From assembly GCF_016889705.1 (NCBI RefSeq), contig NZ_CP069526.1, forward strand, positions 6,324,001 through 6,388,000: a stretch of DNA of 64,000 nt, in the 5' to 3' direction. Positions within the stretch are counted from its first letter, which is position 1, and the number at the start of each line of letters is the position of its first letter. The translations under genes and the position numbers were made by a program. Positions 11,504-18,816 of this stretch are shown piece after piece. Below the pieces are notes generated by a model. The model was not told the DNA's origin, did no database searches, and saw only the letters and a list, made by a program, of their open reading frames with translations. The DNA comes from Amycolatopsis sp. FDAARGOS 1241 (GTDB lineage: Bacteria; Actinomycetota; Actinomycetes; Mycobacteriales; Pseudonocardiaceae).

Positions 11504-12430
11504 GTGGACAACCCCGCCGTCGAGATCACCGGCCTGGTGAAAAGCTACGGCTCCACCACCGCGGTCGACGGACTCGACCTGCGGATGGAGCGCGGCTCGC
11601 TGCTCGCCCTGCTCGGGCCCAACGGCGCGGGCAAGACGACCACCGTCGAGGTCTGCGAAGGATTCCGCCGGCCTGATGCCGGAAATGTCCGGGTTCTGGG
11701 CCTCGACCCCGTGAAGGACGGCGCCCGGCTGCGCCCGCGCGTCGGCATCATGCCGCAGGGCGGCGGTGCCTACCCGGGCGTGCACGCCGGCGAGATGCTC
11801 GGCCTGGTCGCCTCGTGCGCGGCGAATCCGCTGGATCCCGCGTGGCTGCTCGACGTGCTCGGTCTGGCCGGCGCGAAGCGCACGCCGTTCAAACGGCTCT
11901 CCGGCGGGCAGCAGCAACGCCTTTCGCTCGCGTGCGCGCTCGTCGGGCGCCCGGAGCTGGTGTTCCTCGACGAGCCGACCGCGGGCATGGACCCGCAGGC
12001 GCGGCGCCTGGTGTGGGACCTGCTCGCGGCGCTGAAAACCGACGGCGTCAGCGTGCTGCTCACCACGCACCTCATGGAGGAGGCGGAAGCACTCGCCGAC
12101 CAGGTCGTGATCGTGGACCACGGCAAGGTCGTGGTGGAGGGCTCGCCCCACGCGCTCACCCTGGAAGCCGGCGACGCGGCGCAATTGCGGTTCCGCGCCC
12201 GCACGCGGCTCGACACGACGTTGCTCACGGCGGCCCTGCCCGAGGGTTACCGGGTAACGGAGTCTTCGCCCGGTTCGTACCTCGTCGAAGGACCCGTCGA
12301 CCCGCAGGTGGTGTCGACTGTCACTTCGTGGTGTGCGCAACAGGGTGTGCTGCCGGAAGAATTGCAAGTCGGGCGCCGCACGCTCGAAGAGGTGTTCCTG
12401 GAACTGACCGGGCGGGAGCTGCGGGCATGA
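11504..12430 (+). CDS. ABC transporter ATP-binding protein (exporter type)
   Basis: The 308-residue nucleotide-binding subunit has Walker A GPNGAGKT (38-45), signature LSGGQQQRLS, Walker B LVFLDEPTAGMD and the switch histidine in LLTTHLMEEAEAL. A C-terminal extension of about 80 residues follows the ATPase domain, as in drug or lipid exporter subunits of the DrrA/CcmA type. It overlaps its permease gene by 4 bases (ATGA). The pair corresponds in position to the ABC genes beside mptB in mycobacteria. The substrate is unknown; a cell-envelope component is plausible given the neighbour. Confidence 0.88.
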   Translation: MDNPAVEITGLVKSYGSTTAVDGLDLRMERGSLLALLGPNGAGKTTTVEVCEGFRRPDAGNVRVLGLDPVKDGARLRPRVGIMPQGGGAYPGVHAGEMLGLVASCAANPLDPAWLLDVLGLAGAKRTPFKRLSGGQQQRLSLACALVGRPELVFLDEPTAGMDPQARRLVWDLLAALKTDGVSVLLTTHLMEEAEALADQVVIVDHGKVVVEGSPHALTLEAGDAAQLRFRARTRLDTTLLTAALPEGYRVTESSPGSYLVEGPVDPQVVSTVTSWCAQQGVLPEELQVGRRTLEEVFLELTGRELRA

Positions 12431-13215
12431 GCACGACGTTCCCACCGGGCACGTTCACCCCGGCACCGGGCCGCGGTTCGCTGGGCAAGATGCTGCGCAC
12501 GCACTCGCGCGTGGAGGCCGCGCTGACGCTGCGCCACGGCGAACAGCTCCTGCTCACGCTGATCATCCCGCTGGCGCTGCTGATCGGCCTGAGCCTGCTC
12601 GACGTGCTGCCCGCGAGCCAGCTCGGCTCGGCGTCCAAAGTGGACTGGATCACGCCGCGGATCCTCGCGCTGGCCGTGATGTCGTCGGCGTTCACCGGCC
12701 AGGCCATCGCGCTCGGCTTCGACCGCCGCTACGGCGTGCTGAAGCGCCTGTCCGCCACGGCCCTGCCGCGCTGGCTGCTCGTGGCCGGCCGGCTGGTCGC
12801 GGCGCTCGTCGTGGTCGTGCTGCAGTCGGTGGTGATCGGTGCGGTGGCGGCGTTCCTGGGCTGGTCGCCGTCGGCCGCGGGCCTCGGCGCGGCGATCGTG
12901 CTGCTGGTGCTGGGCACCGCCGCGTTCGGCGCACTGGGCGTGCTGCTGGGTGGCGCGCTGCGCGCGGAAGCCGTGCTGGCGCTGGCCAACGTCGTGTGGT
13001 TCGTCCTGCTGCTCGCGGGCGGGATCCTGCTCGCCCCGTCGGTGCTGCCGACGGGGCTCGGCGTTGTCGTTTCCCTGCTGCCGTCGGGCGCGCTGGCGGA
13101 AGGCATGCGCGCGGCCTTGGTGGACGGTCACTTCGCGGCCGGCCCGATGGCCGTGCTCGCGGTGTGGGCGATCGTCGCGGGGCTGATTGCGACGCGCACC
13201 ACGAAACTCACCTGA
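12427..13215 (+). CDS. ABC transporter permease (ABC-2 type)
   Basis: 262-residue membrane partner of the preceding ATPase, with six hydrophobic segments typical of ABC-2 permeases. A basic cytoplasmic stretch (about 17-35) precedes the first helix, and the loop FDRRYGVLKRLSATALPRW matches the coupling region that docks on the ATPase. The ATG start at 12427 overlaps the ATPase stop. No solute-binding protein is nearby, consistent with export. Confidence 0.87.
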   Translation: MSTTFPPGTFTPAPGRGSLGKMLRTHSRVEAALTLRHGEQLLLTLIIPLALLIGLSLLDVLPASQLGSASKVDWITPRILALAVMSSAFTGQAIALGFDRRYGVLKRLSATALPRWLLVAGRLVAALVVVVLQSVVIGAVAAFLGWSPSAAGLGAAIVLLVLGTAAFGALGVLLGGALRAEAVLALANVVWFVLLLAGGILLAPSVLPTGLGVVVSLLPSGALAEGMRAALVDGHFAAGPMAVLAVWAIVAGLIATRTTKLT

Positions 13216-13286
13216 ACCGGTCGTGAAAGGCGCGTGAGAAAAGCGCGTCCGGGTGTGCGGGGAGAAAACGCGGAATAACGCGCGAG

Positions 13287-13292
13287 TACCAT
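13287..13292 (+). promoter_or_regulatory. -10 element for leaderless ctaA
   Basis: TACCAT lies 7 bases before the GTG start of ctaA in an 84-base gap after the ABC permease gene, with no Shine-Dalgarno sequence. It supports a separate promoter for ctaA. Confidence 0.5.
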
Positions 13293-13299
13293 TCCTCGC

Positions 13300-14304
13300 G
13301 TGTCCCTTCGCAGTTTGATCGCCCGCCTGCCCTATCCCTCCGCCGCGGTCCAGCGGGGCGTCGGCATCGCCGCCGTGGTGGCGCAGGGCGGGATCGGCGT
13401 CACGGGATCCGTGGTGCGGGTGACGGGCTCGGGCCTCGGCTGCCCGACGTGGCCGCAGTGCGTGCCCGGCAGCCTCGTGCCGGTACAGCACCCGGGCATC
13501 CACGCGGTGAACCAGTGGATCGAGTTCTCGAACCGGATGCTGACGGGCGCGGTCATCATCGTGGCCGCGCTGGCCGTGCTCACGGCGTGGCGCATCCTCG
13601 TCGACCACCCGAGCCGCCGCCGGCTCTTCGTGCTTGCCTGGACGATGCCGGGCGGCGTCGTGCTGCAGGCCGTGCTGGGCGGCATCACGGTGCTGGCGAA
13701 GCTCGAGTGGTGGACGGTCGCGATCCACTTCCTCGCGTCGACACCGCTGATCTGGCTCGCCGTGCTGCTGTTGAAGGCGTTCGGCGAAGGCGACGAACCC
13801 GCCCGACCGCTCGTCGCGCCGCTGGCCCGCAAGCTCCTGGTGGTGCTCACGGTGCTCATGTGGGCCGTGCTCATCGCGGGCACCACCGTCACCGGTGCCG
13901 GACCCCACGGCGGCGACATCAACACCCACCGCCTCAACGCCCCGATCGAGCGGCTCGCCCAGTTCCACAGCGGCCTGCTCATCGCCTACCTCGTGGTCCT
14001 CGCGGTGTTCGGTCTGGTCTTGATGCGCACGGCGACCCCGCGCGGCGTCTGGCAGCGCTACGCGTGGGTCTGGGGCATCGCGCTGGCGCAGGGCGTGCTG
14101 GGCACCGTGCAGTACAGCCTCGGTGTCCCCGAAGCCATGGTCTCGTTCCACGTCCTCGGCTCGGCCCTGGTGATCGTCGTGACGGCCACCCTGTGGACCG
14201 GCACCCGCGACCGCGGCCCGGCCGTGTCGCTGGAACCGGTGCCGGCGGCCGACGCACGAGTCGACGCCGGCGACCCGGCGCCCCGGACGGCCACGCGGGC
14301 GTAA
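13300..14304 (+). CDS. ctaA: Heme A synthase
   Basis: Membrane enzyme that oxidises heme O to heme A for the aa3 cytochrome oxidase. The 334-residue product has eight membrane segments in two related halves. Conserved pieces include GGIGVTGSVVRVTGSGLGCPTWP-type sequence at about 28-50, the histidine in NQWIEFSNRM, HFLASTPLIW in the first half and AQFHSGLLIAYL with SFHVLGSALVIV in the second. The cysteine near position 47 (GLGCPTWPQC) is the usual CtaA loop cysteine. The heme O synthase gene ctaB lies 7.5 kb downstream on the other strand. Confidence 0.92.
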   Translation: MSLRSLIARLPYPSAAVQRGVGIAAVVAQGGIGVTGSVVRVTGSGLGCPTWPQCVPGSLVPVQHPGIHAVNQWIEFSNRMLTGAVIIVAALAVLTAWRILVDHPSRRRLFVLAWTMPGGVVLQAVLGGITVLAKLEWWTVAIHFLASTPLIWLAVLLLKAFGEGDEPARPLVAPLARKLLVVLTVLMWAVLIAGTTVTGAGPHGGDINTHRLNAPIERLAQFHSGLLIAYLVVLAVFGLVLMRTATPRGVWQRYAWVWGIALAQGVLGTVQYSLGVPEAMVSFHVLGSALVIVVTATLWTGTRDRGPAVSLEPVPAADARVDAGDPAPRTATRA

Positions 14305-14396
14305 CTCCGCGTCGACGCGTCGTCGGCACGGCGGACAGGACGGGCACCTACCCTTCGGCGCGGAACCGCCAGCCGAAGCGCCGCGAGGTGACGCTC

Positions 14397-15347
14397 ATGA
14401 CCGCCGTCCCATCGAACCCGACCACGAACACCACCACGAGGAAACCGTTGCTCTCCGGACGCCGGGGACCGGCCGAGATGGTGGTGCTGAAGACGTTCCT
14501 GCTGGTGCCGTTCGCGGCCCTCCTGGCGGCCGTGCCGCTGCTGTGGGGCTGGGGCCTGAGCTGGGTCGACGCGGTGCTCGCGGTGGTGTTCTACGCGTTC
14601 GGGACGCTCGGGGTGACCGTCGGGTACCACCGGTATTTCACGCACGGGGCGTTCAAGGCACCGCGGGCGCTGCGCATCGGGCTGGCCGTGGCGGGCAGCA
14701 TGGCCGTGCAGGGCTCGGTGATCTTCTGGGTCGCGAGCCACCGCCGCCACCACGCGTTCGCCGACCGCGAGGGCGACCCCCACTCACCGTGGCTGTTCGG
14801 CACGTCGCCGGTGGCGCTGCTGTGCGGATTCTGGCACGCGCACATGGGCTGGATGTTCAAGCGCGAGGTCACCAACGCCGACCGCTTCGCGCCGGATCTC
14901 GCCGGGGACCGCGACCTGCGCGTGGTGAACCGGTTCTTCTGGCTGTGGATCACGCTCAGCCTCGGTCTGCCGGCGGCGCTCGGCGGGCTCCTGACGTGGT
15001 CGTGGTGGGGTGCGGTCACGGCGTTCTTCTGGGCCGGGCTGGTGCGCATCGCGTTCCTCCACCACGTGACGTGGTCGGTGAACTCCGTGTGCCACCTGAT
15101 CGGTGAGCGCCCGTTCGCCAGCCGCGACCGCGCGGCCAACTTCTGGCCGCTGGCCCTGCTGTCCATGGGCGAGTCGTGGCACAACTCCCACCACGCCGAC
15201 CCCACCTGCGCCCGCCACGGCGTGCTGCGCGGCCAGGTCGACGTGTCGGCCCGGGTGATCTGGCTGTTCGAGCGCTTCGGCTGGGCCACGGACGTGCGCT
15301 GGCCGCGCGCGGATCGGCTGGCCGCGAAGCGCGTGAAGGCCGCGTAG
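14397..15347 (+). CDS. Acyl-CoA (delta-9 type) fatty-acid desaturase
   Basis: Membrane di-iron desaturase of 316 residues with the three histidine boxes HRYFTH, HRRHH and HNSHH, and two pairs of membrane helices between them. Enzymes of this family put a cis double bond into stearoyl- or palmitoyl-CoA, using ferredoxin or a similar donor, and so tune membrane fluidity. The ATG at 14397 follows a good ribosome site (GAGGTGA, 6 bases upstream). No electron-transfer partner is next to it. The IS remnant begins right after the stop codon. Confidence 0.9.
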   Translation: MTAVPSNPTTNTTTRKPLLSGRRGPAEMVVLKTFLLVPFAALLAAVPLLWGWGLSWVDAVLAVVFYAFGTLGVTVGYHRYFTHGAFKAPRALRIGLAVAGSMAVQGSVIFWVASHRRHHAFADREGDPHSPWLFGTSPVALLCGFWHAHMGWMFKREVTNADRFAPDLAGDRDLRVVNRFFWLWITLSLGLPAALGGLLTWSWWGAVTAFFWAGLVRIAFLHHVTWSVNSVCHLIGERPFASRDRAANFWPLALLSMGESWHNSHHADPTCARHGVLRGQVDVSARVIWLFERFGWATDVRWPRADRLAAKRVKAA

Positions 15348-15348
15348 G

Positions 15349-15694
15349 CCGTGTCCTGTACTTGATCTGGCTGCGGTTCTGGTTTGGTCTTGGGTAGGGG
15401 GAGGTCACGGATCGGGCGTGGGGTGAGCCGTCGCTGCGGGTGTCGGGGGGTCGGCGGTGGTGGGAGCACCTGCAGGCCCTGAGTGCGATTCTGGGGAAGT
15501 TGCGCACTGGTGCGCCGTGGCGTGACCTGCCGGAACGGTGTGGGCCGTGGAAGACCGTGCACGAACGGTTGCGGTTGTGGACCGCTGACGGCACCTGGCA
15601 GCGGAGCTTGGACGAGGTGATCGTCAAAGACGACTCCGTCCGTGGCTGCTTCAGCCGGCTCAAACAGGCCCGCGACCTGGCCAACGGGGCCTAG
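15349..15694 (+). mobile_element. Internally deleted IS5-type transposase remnant
   Basis: Only the two ends of an IS5-family transposase remain, fused in one frame from about 15440. The N-terminal part reads LSAILGKLRTGAPWRDLPER and GPWKTVHERLRLW, then LDEVIVKDDSV. It joins directly to RGCFSRLKQARDLAN, which in full-length relatives lies near the C-terminus after the DDE catalytic core. About 150-200 residues with the catalytic acids are missing, so it cannot transpose. The left side begins at the desaturase stop; the frame ends at 15694 within the stop region of the convergent ATP-grasp gene. No clear terminal inverted repeats were found. Confidence 0.75.
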
Positions 15695-16557
15695 GCGAGC
15701 TGCTGGCGCACCGCGGACGCGAACCGCAGCGGTGCGCCGGCGTCGGCGTTGCGGAAGCCCAGCGACGGCTCCGTCAGTTCGAGTTCCAGCACCAGCGGGT
15801 GCCCGTCCTCGCCGCGGACGACGTCGACGCGGGCGTACAGGAGTTCTGCGCGCAGGATGCTCAGCAGCGAGCACGCCGCATCGAGCGCGTCCTCCGCGAC
15901 AGCGCGCACGCCGGACGCCGGAACCGCCGCGGCGAGCTTCTCCGCGAGGAACAAACCCGACGGATCCACTCCGGACCCGAGCATCGCCGCTTTCGTGAAG
16001 GCGTGCGAATACACGCCGCCCAGGTACACGAGGGCGATCTCACCCTGGGTGTCCACACTGGACTGATACGGCTGCACGAGCGCGGTGCGCCCCTCGGCGT
16101 GCAGCGTGCGCAGGTGCTCGGCGGCACCCGCGGCGTCGGCGCCGAACCGGGCCGCGCCCACGGAACCGGCACCGACCGAAGGCTTCACCACGAACGGCAC
16201 CTTCGGCCACTTCGCCTGCTCCCCCGGCTCGACGAGCGTCGTCGGCACGGTGGGCACGCCCGCGTCGAGCAGTTCGACGAGGTAGGACTTGTCGGTGTTC
16301 CAGCGCACGACCGCGGCCGGGTTGCACAGCGCCGGCACGCTTTCGCACCAGTCGAGGAACTCGGCGCGGCGCTCCGGGTAGTCCCAGGTCGCACGCAGCA
16401 CCACGACGTCGGCGGAGGAGAAGTCCACCGCCGGGTCGTCCCACACGCCCCAGCGGACGGTGAACCCCAGGTCGGACAAGGCGGAGACCGCGGCGTTGTC
16501 GTCGCCGTCGCCCTCGGGCATCTTCGCGCAGGCCGCGAAAACGGCTTCGCGGGTCAC
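15691..16557 (-). CDS. ATP-grasp fold protein of unknown substrate
   Basis: 288-residue protein. Its N-terminal half has the pre-ATP-grasp pattern with VVVLRATWDYPERRAEFLDW, and the ATP-grasp core follows: PFVVKPSVGAGSVGA (ATP-binding lysine and glycine loop), ALVQPYQSSVDTQGEIALVYLGG and the metal-binding LVLELELTEPSLGF. Proteins with this RATWDY motif are called RimK-like or cycloserine/glutathione-synthetase-like, but the true substrates are unknown. The start is GTG at 16557, overlapping the stop of the small upstream gene (GTGA). Confidence 0.8.
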   Translation of the reverse strand: MTREAVFAACAKMPEGDGDDNAAVSALSDLGFTVRWGVWDDPAVDFSSADVVVLRATWDYPERRAEFLDWCESVPALCNPAAVVRWNTDKSYLVELLDAGVPTVPTTLVEPGEQAKWPKVPFVVKPSVGAGSVGAARFGADAAGAAEHLRTLHAEGRTALVQPYQSSVDTQGEIALVYLGGVYSHAFTKAAMLGSGVDPSGLFLAEKLAAAVPASGVRAVAEDALDAACSLLSILRAELLYARVDVVRGEDGHPLVLELELTEPSLGFRNADAGAPLRFASAVRQQLA

Positions 16558-16928
16558 CGGCCGGCTCGCGGACCGGCCATCTTGCGGCGGTGGGCCGCGC
16601 CGATCTTGGTCTGCTTCACGGTCTCGCTGTCCCATTCGGCGGGTTCGAGGTCCTCGACGGCCTCGATGAGCGCGGTACCCGTTTCGGGCCCCGGCACGAC
16701 CACGTCGCCCATCGCGCCGTCGGCCCCGACGAGCACGACCCGCGCGCCCGCGCGGCCGATGTTCTCGACCACCGCGCGCGACGGTTTCCCGTGCCGTGTC
16801 ACGAAGTCGCGCGCGGTCGCCACCTGGCGCGCTGTCGGTGCGGGGGGCTTCTGCTGGGTGTCCTCGGCCACGTCGGCGAGCTTAACCGCTCCCACCCGGT
16901 GGCGCGGAACAAGCGTGGCGTCGGCCAT
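16554..16928 (-). CDS. Conserved actinobacterial protein of unknown function
   Basis: 124-residue soluble protein, not assigned to a function. It begins MADATLVPRHRVGAVKLADV, carries a middle piece ARVVLVGADGAMGDVVVPG and ends with the basic block TVKQTKIGAAHRRKMAG. It has no signal peptide or membrane segment. It overlaps the ATP-grasp gene by 4 bases and is divergent from the quinone oxidoreductase, 39 bases away. A small conserved gene next to qor also occurs in mycobacteria, which I take as possible synteny only. Confidence 0.65.
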   Translation of the reverse strand: MADATLVPRHRVGAVKLADVAEDTQQKPPAPTARQVATARDFVTRHGKPSRAVVENIGRAGARVVLVGADGAMGDVVVPGPETGTALIEAVEDLEPAEWDSETVKQTKIGAAHRRKMAGPRAGR

Positions 16929-16967
16929 AGTTGGCACCGGTGAGTGATCCCGATGCGAGGAGGAAGC

Positions 16968-17939
16968 ATGCCGACCGCAGTGCAAGTCCGGAAAACCGGT
17001 GGCCCCGAGGTGCTGGAGCTCACCGAGATCGAGGTCGGCTCGCCGGGCTCCGGTGAGCTCCTGGTGGACGTGGCCGCGGCCGGCGTCAACTACATCGACA
17101 CCTACCAGCGCGAGGGCATCTACCCGCTCGAGCTGCCGTTCGTCCTCGGGCTCGAAGGCGCCGGCACGGTCACCGAGGTCGGCGACGGTGTCACGGGGTT
17201 CCAGCCGGGCGACCGCGTGGCCTGGCAGGGTTCGCTCGGCAGCTACGCGAGCCGCAAGCTGCTGCCCGCGGCCGGGGCCGTACGGGTGCCCGACAGCGTG
17301 TCCGACGAGATCGCCGCCGCGACGATGCTGCAGGGCGTGACCGCCCACTACCTCGTCCGCTCGACGTATGAGGTCAAGCCGGGCGACGACGTGCTCGTCC
17401 ACGCCGCGGCCGGCGGCGTCGGCCTGCTGCTGGTGCAACTGGCGAAGGCCCGCGGCGGCCGCGTGATCGGCACGGTGTCCACCGACGAGAAGGCGGAGCT
17501 GGCCCGCGCGGCCGGCGCCGACCACGTGATCCGCTACGACCGGGAGGACTTCGCCAAGGTCACGCGCGAGCTGACCGATGGTGAGGGTGTCAACGTGGTC
17601 TACGACGGCGTGGGCAAGGACACCGTCGACGGCAGCCTGGCCAGCCTGAAGATCCGCGGCCTGCTCGCGCTGTTCGGCGCGGCCAGCGGCCCGGTGCCGC
17701 CGATCGACCCGCAGCGTCTCAACCAGGGAGGCTCGCTCTTCCTGACCCGCCCCACTTCCGGCCACTACGTGCGCACGCGAGAAGAGCTCGACTGGCGCGC
17801 CGACGAACTGTTCGCCGCCATCACCGACGGCTCGCTCGACATCCGCATCGGCGGCCGCTACCCGCTCGCCGACGCCCGTCGGGCCCACGAGGACCTGCAG
17901 GGCCGCCGGACCACCGGCAAGCTCATCCTCATCCCGTGA
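16968..17939 (+). CDS. qor: NADPH:quinone oxidoreductase (zeta-crystallin type)
   Basis: Medium-chain reductase of 323 residues without the catalytic zinc ligands of alcohol dehydrogenases, as in QOR enzymes. Seen in it: the substrate-domain motif VNYIDTYQREGIYPLELP, the NADPH-binding loop VHAAAGGVGLLLVQLAKA, and QGVTAHYLVRSTYEV. It reduces quinones by one electron using NADPH. The ATG at 16968 was chosen over the earlier in-frame ATG at 16953 because GAGGAGGA sits just before it. It ends in a strong convergent terminator. Confidence 0.9.
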   Translation: MPTAVQVRKTGGPEVLELTEIEVGSPGSGELLVDVAAAGVNYIDTYQREGIYPLELPFVLGLEGAGTVTEVGDGVTGFQPGDRVAWQGSLGSYASRKLLPAAGAVRVPDSVSDEIAAATMLQGVTAHYLVRSTYEVKPGDDVLVHAAAGGVGLLLVQLAKARGGRVIGTVSTDEKAELARAAGADHVIRYDREDFAKVTRELTDGEGVNVVYDGVGKDTVDGSLASLKIRGLLALFGAASGPVPPIDPQRLNQGGSLFLTRPTSGHYVRTREELDWRADELFAAITDGSLDIRIGGRYPLADARRAHEDLQGRRTTGKLILIP

Positions 17940-17945
17940 CGCGCG

Positions 17946-17979
17946 ACCGCCGGGCCGGGTGCGTTCCCGGCCCGGCGGT
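17946..17979. terminator. Bidirectional terminator between qor and the cold-shock-like gene
   Basis: Perfect 14-bp inverted repeat ACCGCCGGGCCGGG (17946-17959) / CCCGGCCCGGCGGT (17966-17979) with a 6-base loop. It fills the gap between two convergent stop codons and can serve both strands. Confidence 0.8.
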
Positions 17980-18225
17980 TCAGCACCCGTGCTTCTTCGG
18001 GGGTTTCTCCTTCACCCGCACCGCGCGCCAGTGGTAACCGTCCTGCTCGGCGCGCTCGACCGTGAACTCGACTTCGGCACCCGGGTCCAGGCTCCGGAAC
18101 CCGCCCACGTCGACGTTCGAGTAGTGCGCCCAGACCTGCTCGGGCACCGTCCGGGCCTGGAGCACGCCCCAGCCGTCGTCGAGGTGCCACGCGTCGCCCC
18201 AATCGGTGTGGACGGTCTCCGCCAC
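17980..18225 (-). CDS. Divergent cold-shock-domain protein
   Basis: 81-residue protein with the layout of a cold-shock domain: GWGVLQARTVPEQVWAHYS, then VGGFRSLDPGAEVEFTVER, then a final strand WRAVRV and a basic tail. Classical Csp proteins have GFGFI and VFVHFS aromatic RNA-binding motifs; here the first is changed to GWGVL and the second to VWAHYS, so nucleic-acid binding may be altered. The GTG start is 2 bases after the FKBP stop, so it probably shares that message. Confidence 0.65.
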   Translation of the reverse strand: MAETVHTDWGDAWHLDDGWGVLQARTVPEQVWAHYSNVDVGGFRSLDPGAEVEFTVERAEQDGYHWRAVRVKEKPPKKHGC

Positions 18226-18227
18226 GC

Positions 18228-18803
18228 TCAGCTCTTGTCGGTCGGGACCGCGACGGCGTCGGTGACGAACACGAGGGTCTCGTTCGCCTTGATGCCGTTG
18301 CCGCCCTGGCCGTAACCGAGGTCGGGCGGGATGATCAGCAGCCGGCGCCCGCCCTGCTTGATACCGACGAGGCCCTGGTCCCAGCCGGGGATGACCTCGC
18401 CCGCGCCGAGGTGCAGCGAGAACGGCTCACCGCGGTCGAAGGAGCTGTCCAACTTCTGCTTGTCCGACCACGTGACCAGTGTGTAGTTCATCGACAGCTG
18501 CTGACCGGCCTTGGCGCCGCTGCCGGTGCCCGCGACCAGGTCCTTCGTGATCAGCTTCTTCGGCGGATCGCAGTCGTCCGGGATGGTGATGGTCGGCGCC
18601 TGGCCGAAGTTCCCGGTCGTCTTGACGTCGTCCGCGGTGCACTCGCGGCCCTCGGGCTGCGCGGCCTGCGCGGCCGAGCTCGACGGGGCGGGCGGGGCGG
18701 CCGCGGGCTGGGCCGCGGTGTCGTCGCCGCCACACGCGGTCAGGCTGAACGCCGCGGCCACGGCCACGGCGCCCACGGAGGCGATCTTGCCGATTGTCTG
18801 CAT
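18228..18803 (-). CDS. FKBP-type peptidyl-prolyl isomerase, lipoprotein
   Basis: 191-residue exported protein-folding helper. The N-terminus is a lipoprotein signal with lipobox SLTAC (Cys24), followed by an Ala/Pro/Ser-rich linker (about 28-53). The C-terminal FKBP domain (about 88-191) contains GEVIPGWDQGLVGIKQGGRR, then PPDLGYGQGGNGIKANETLVF, the core of the proline-isomerase pocket. It acts on the outer face of the membrane. The ATG start has no Shine-Dalgarno sequence but a -10 hexamer 7 bases upstream. Confidence 0.88.
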   Translation of the reverse strand: MQTIGKIASVGAVAVAAAFSLTACGGDDTAAQPAAAPPAPSSSAAQAAQPEGRECTADDVKTTGNFGQAPTITIPDDCDPPKKLITKDLVAGTGSGAKAGQQLSMNYTLVTWSDKQKLDSSFDRGEPFSLHLGAGEVIPGWDQGLVGIKQGGRRLLIIPPDLGYGQGGNGIKANETLVFVTDAVAVPTDKS

Positions 18804-18810
18804 GCCGGAA

Positions 18811-18816
18811 ACCCTA
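18811..18816 (-). promoter_or_regulatory. -10 element for leaderless FKBP gene
   Basis: On the minus strand TAGGGT lies 7 bases before the ATG of the FKBP gene. It overlaps the stop codon of helD, so the FKBP and cold-shock-like genes can be made separately from helD. Confidence 0.5.

Noticed and set aside
9911..12445. An 844-codon minus-strand frame opposite mptB and the ABC genes
   Set aside because: Same artefact: composition dominated by Arg, His, Gln and Glu, no domains, and three recognisable genes on the plus strand.
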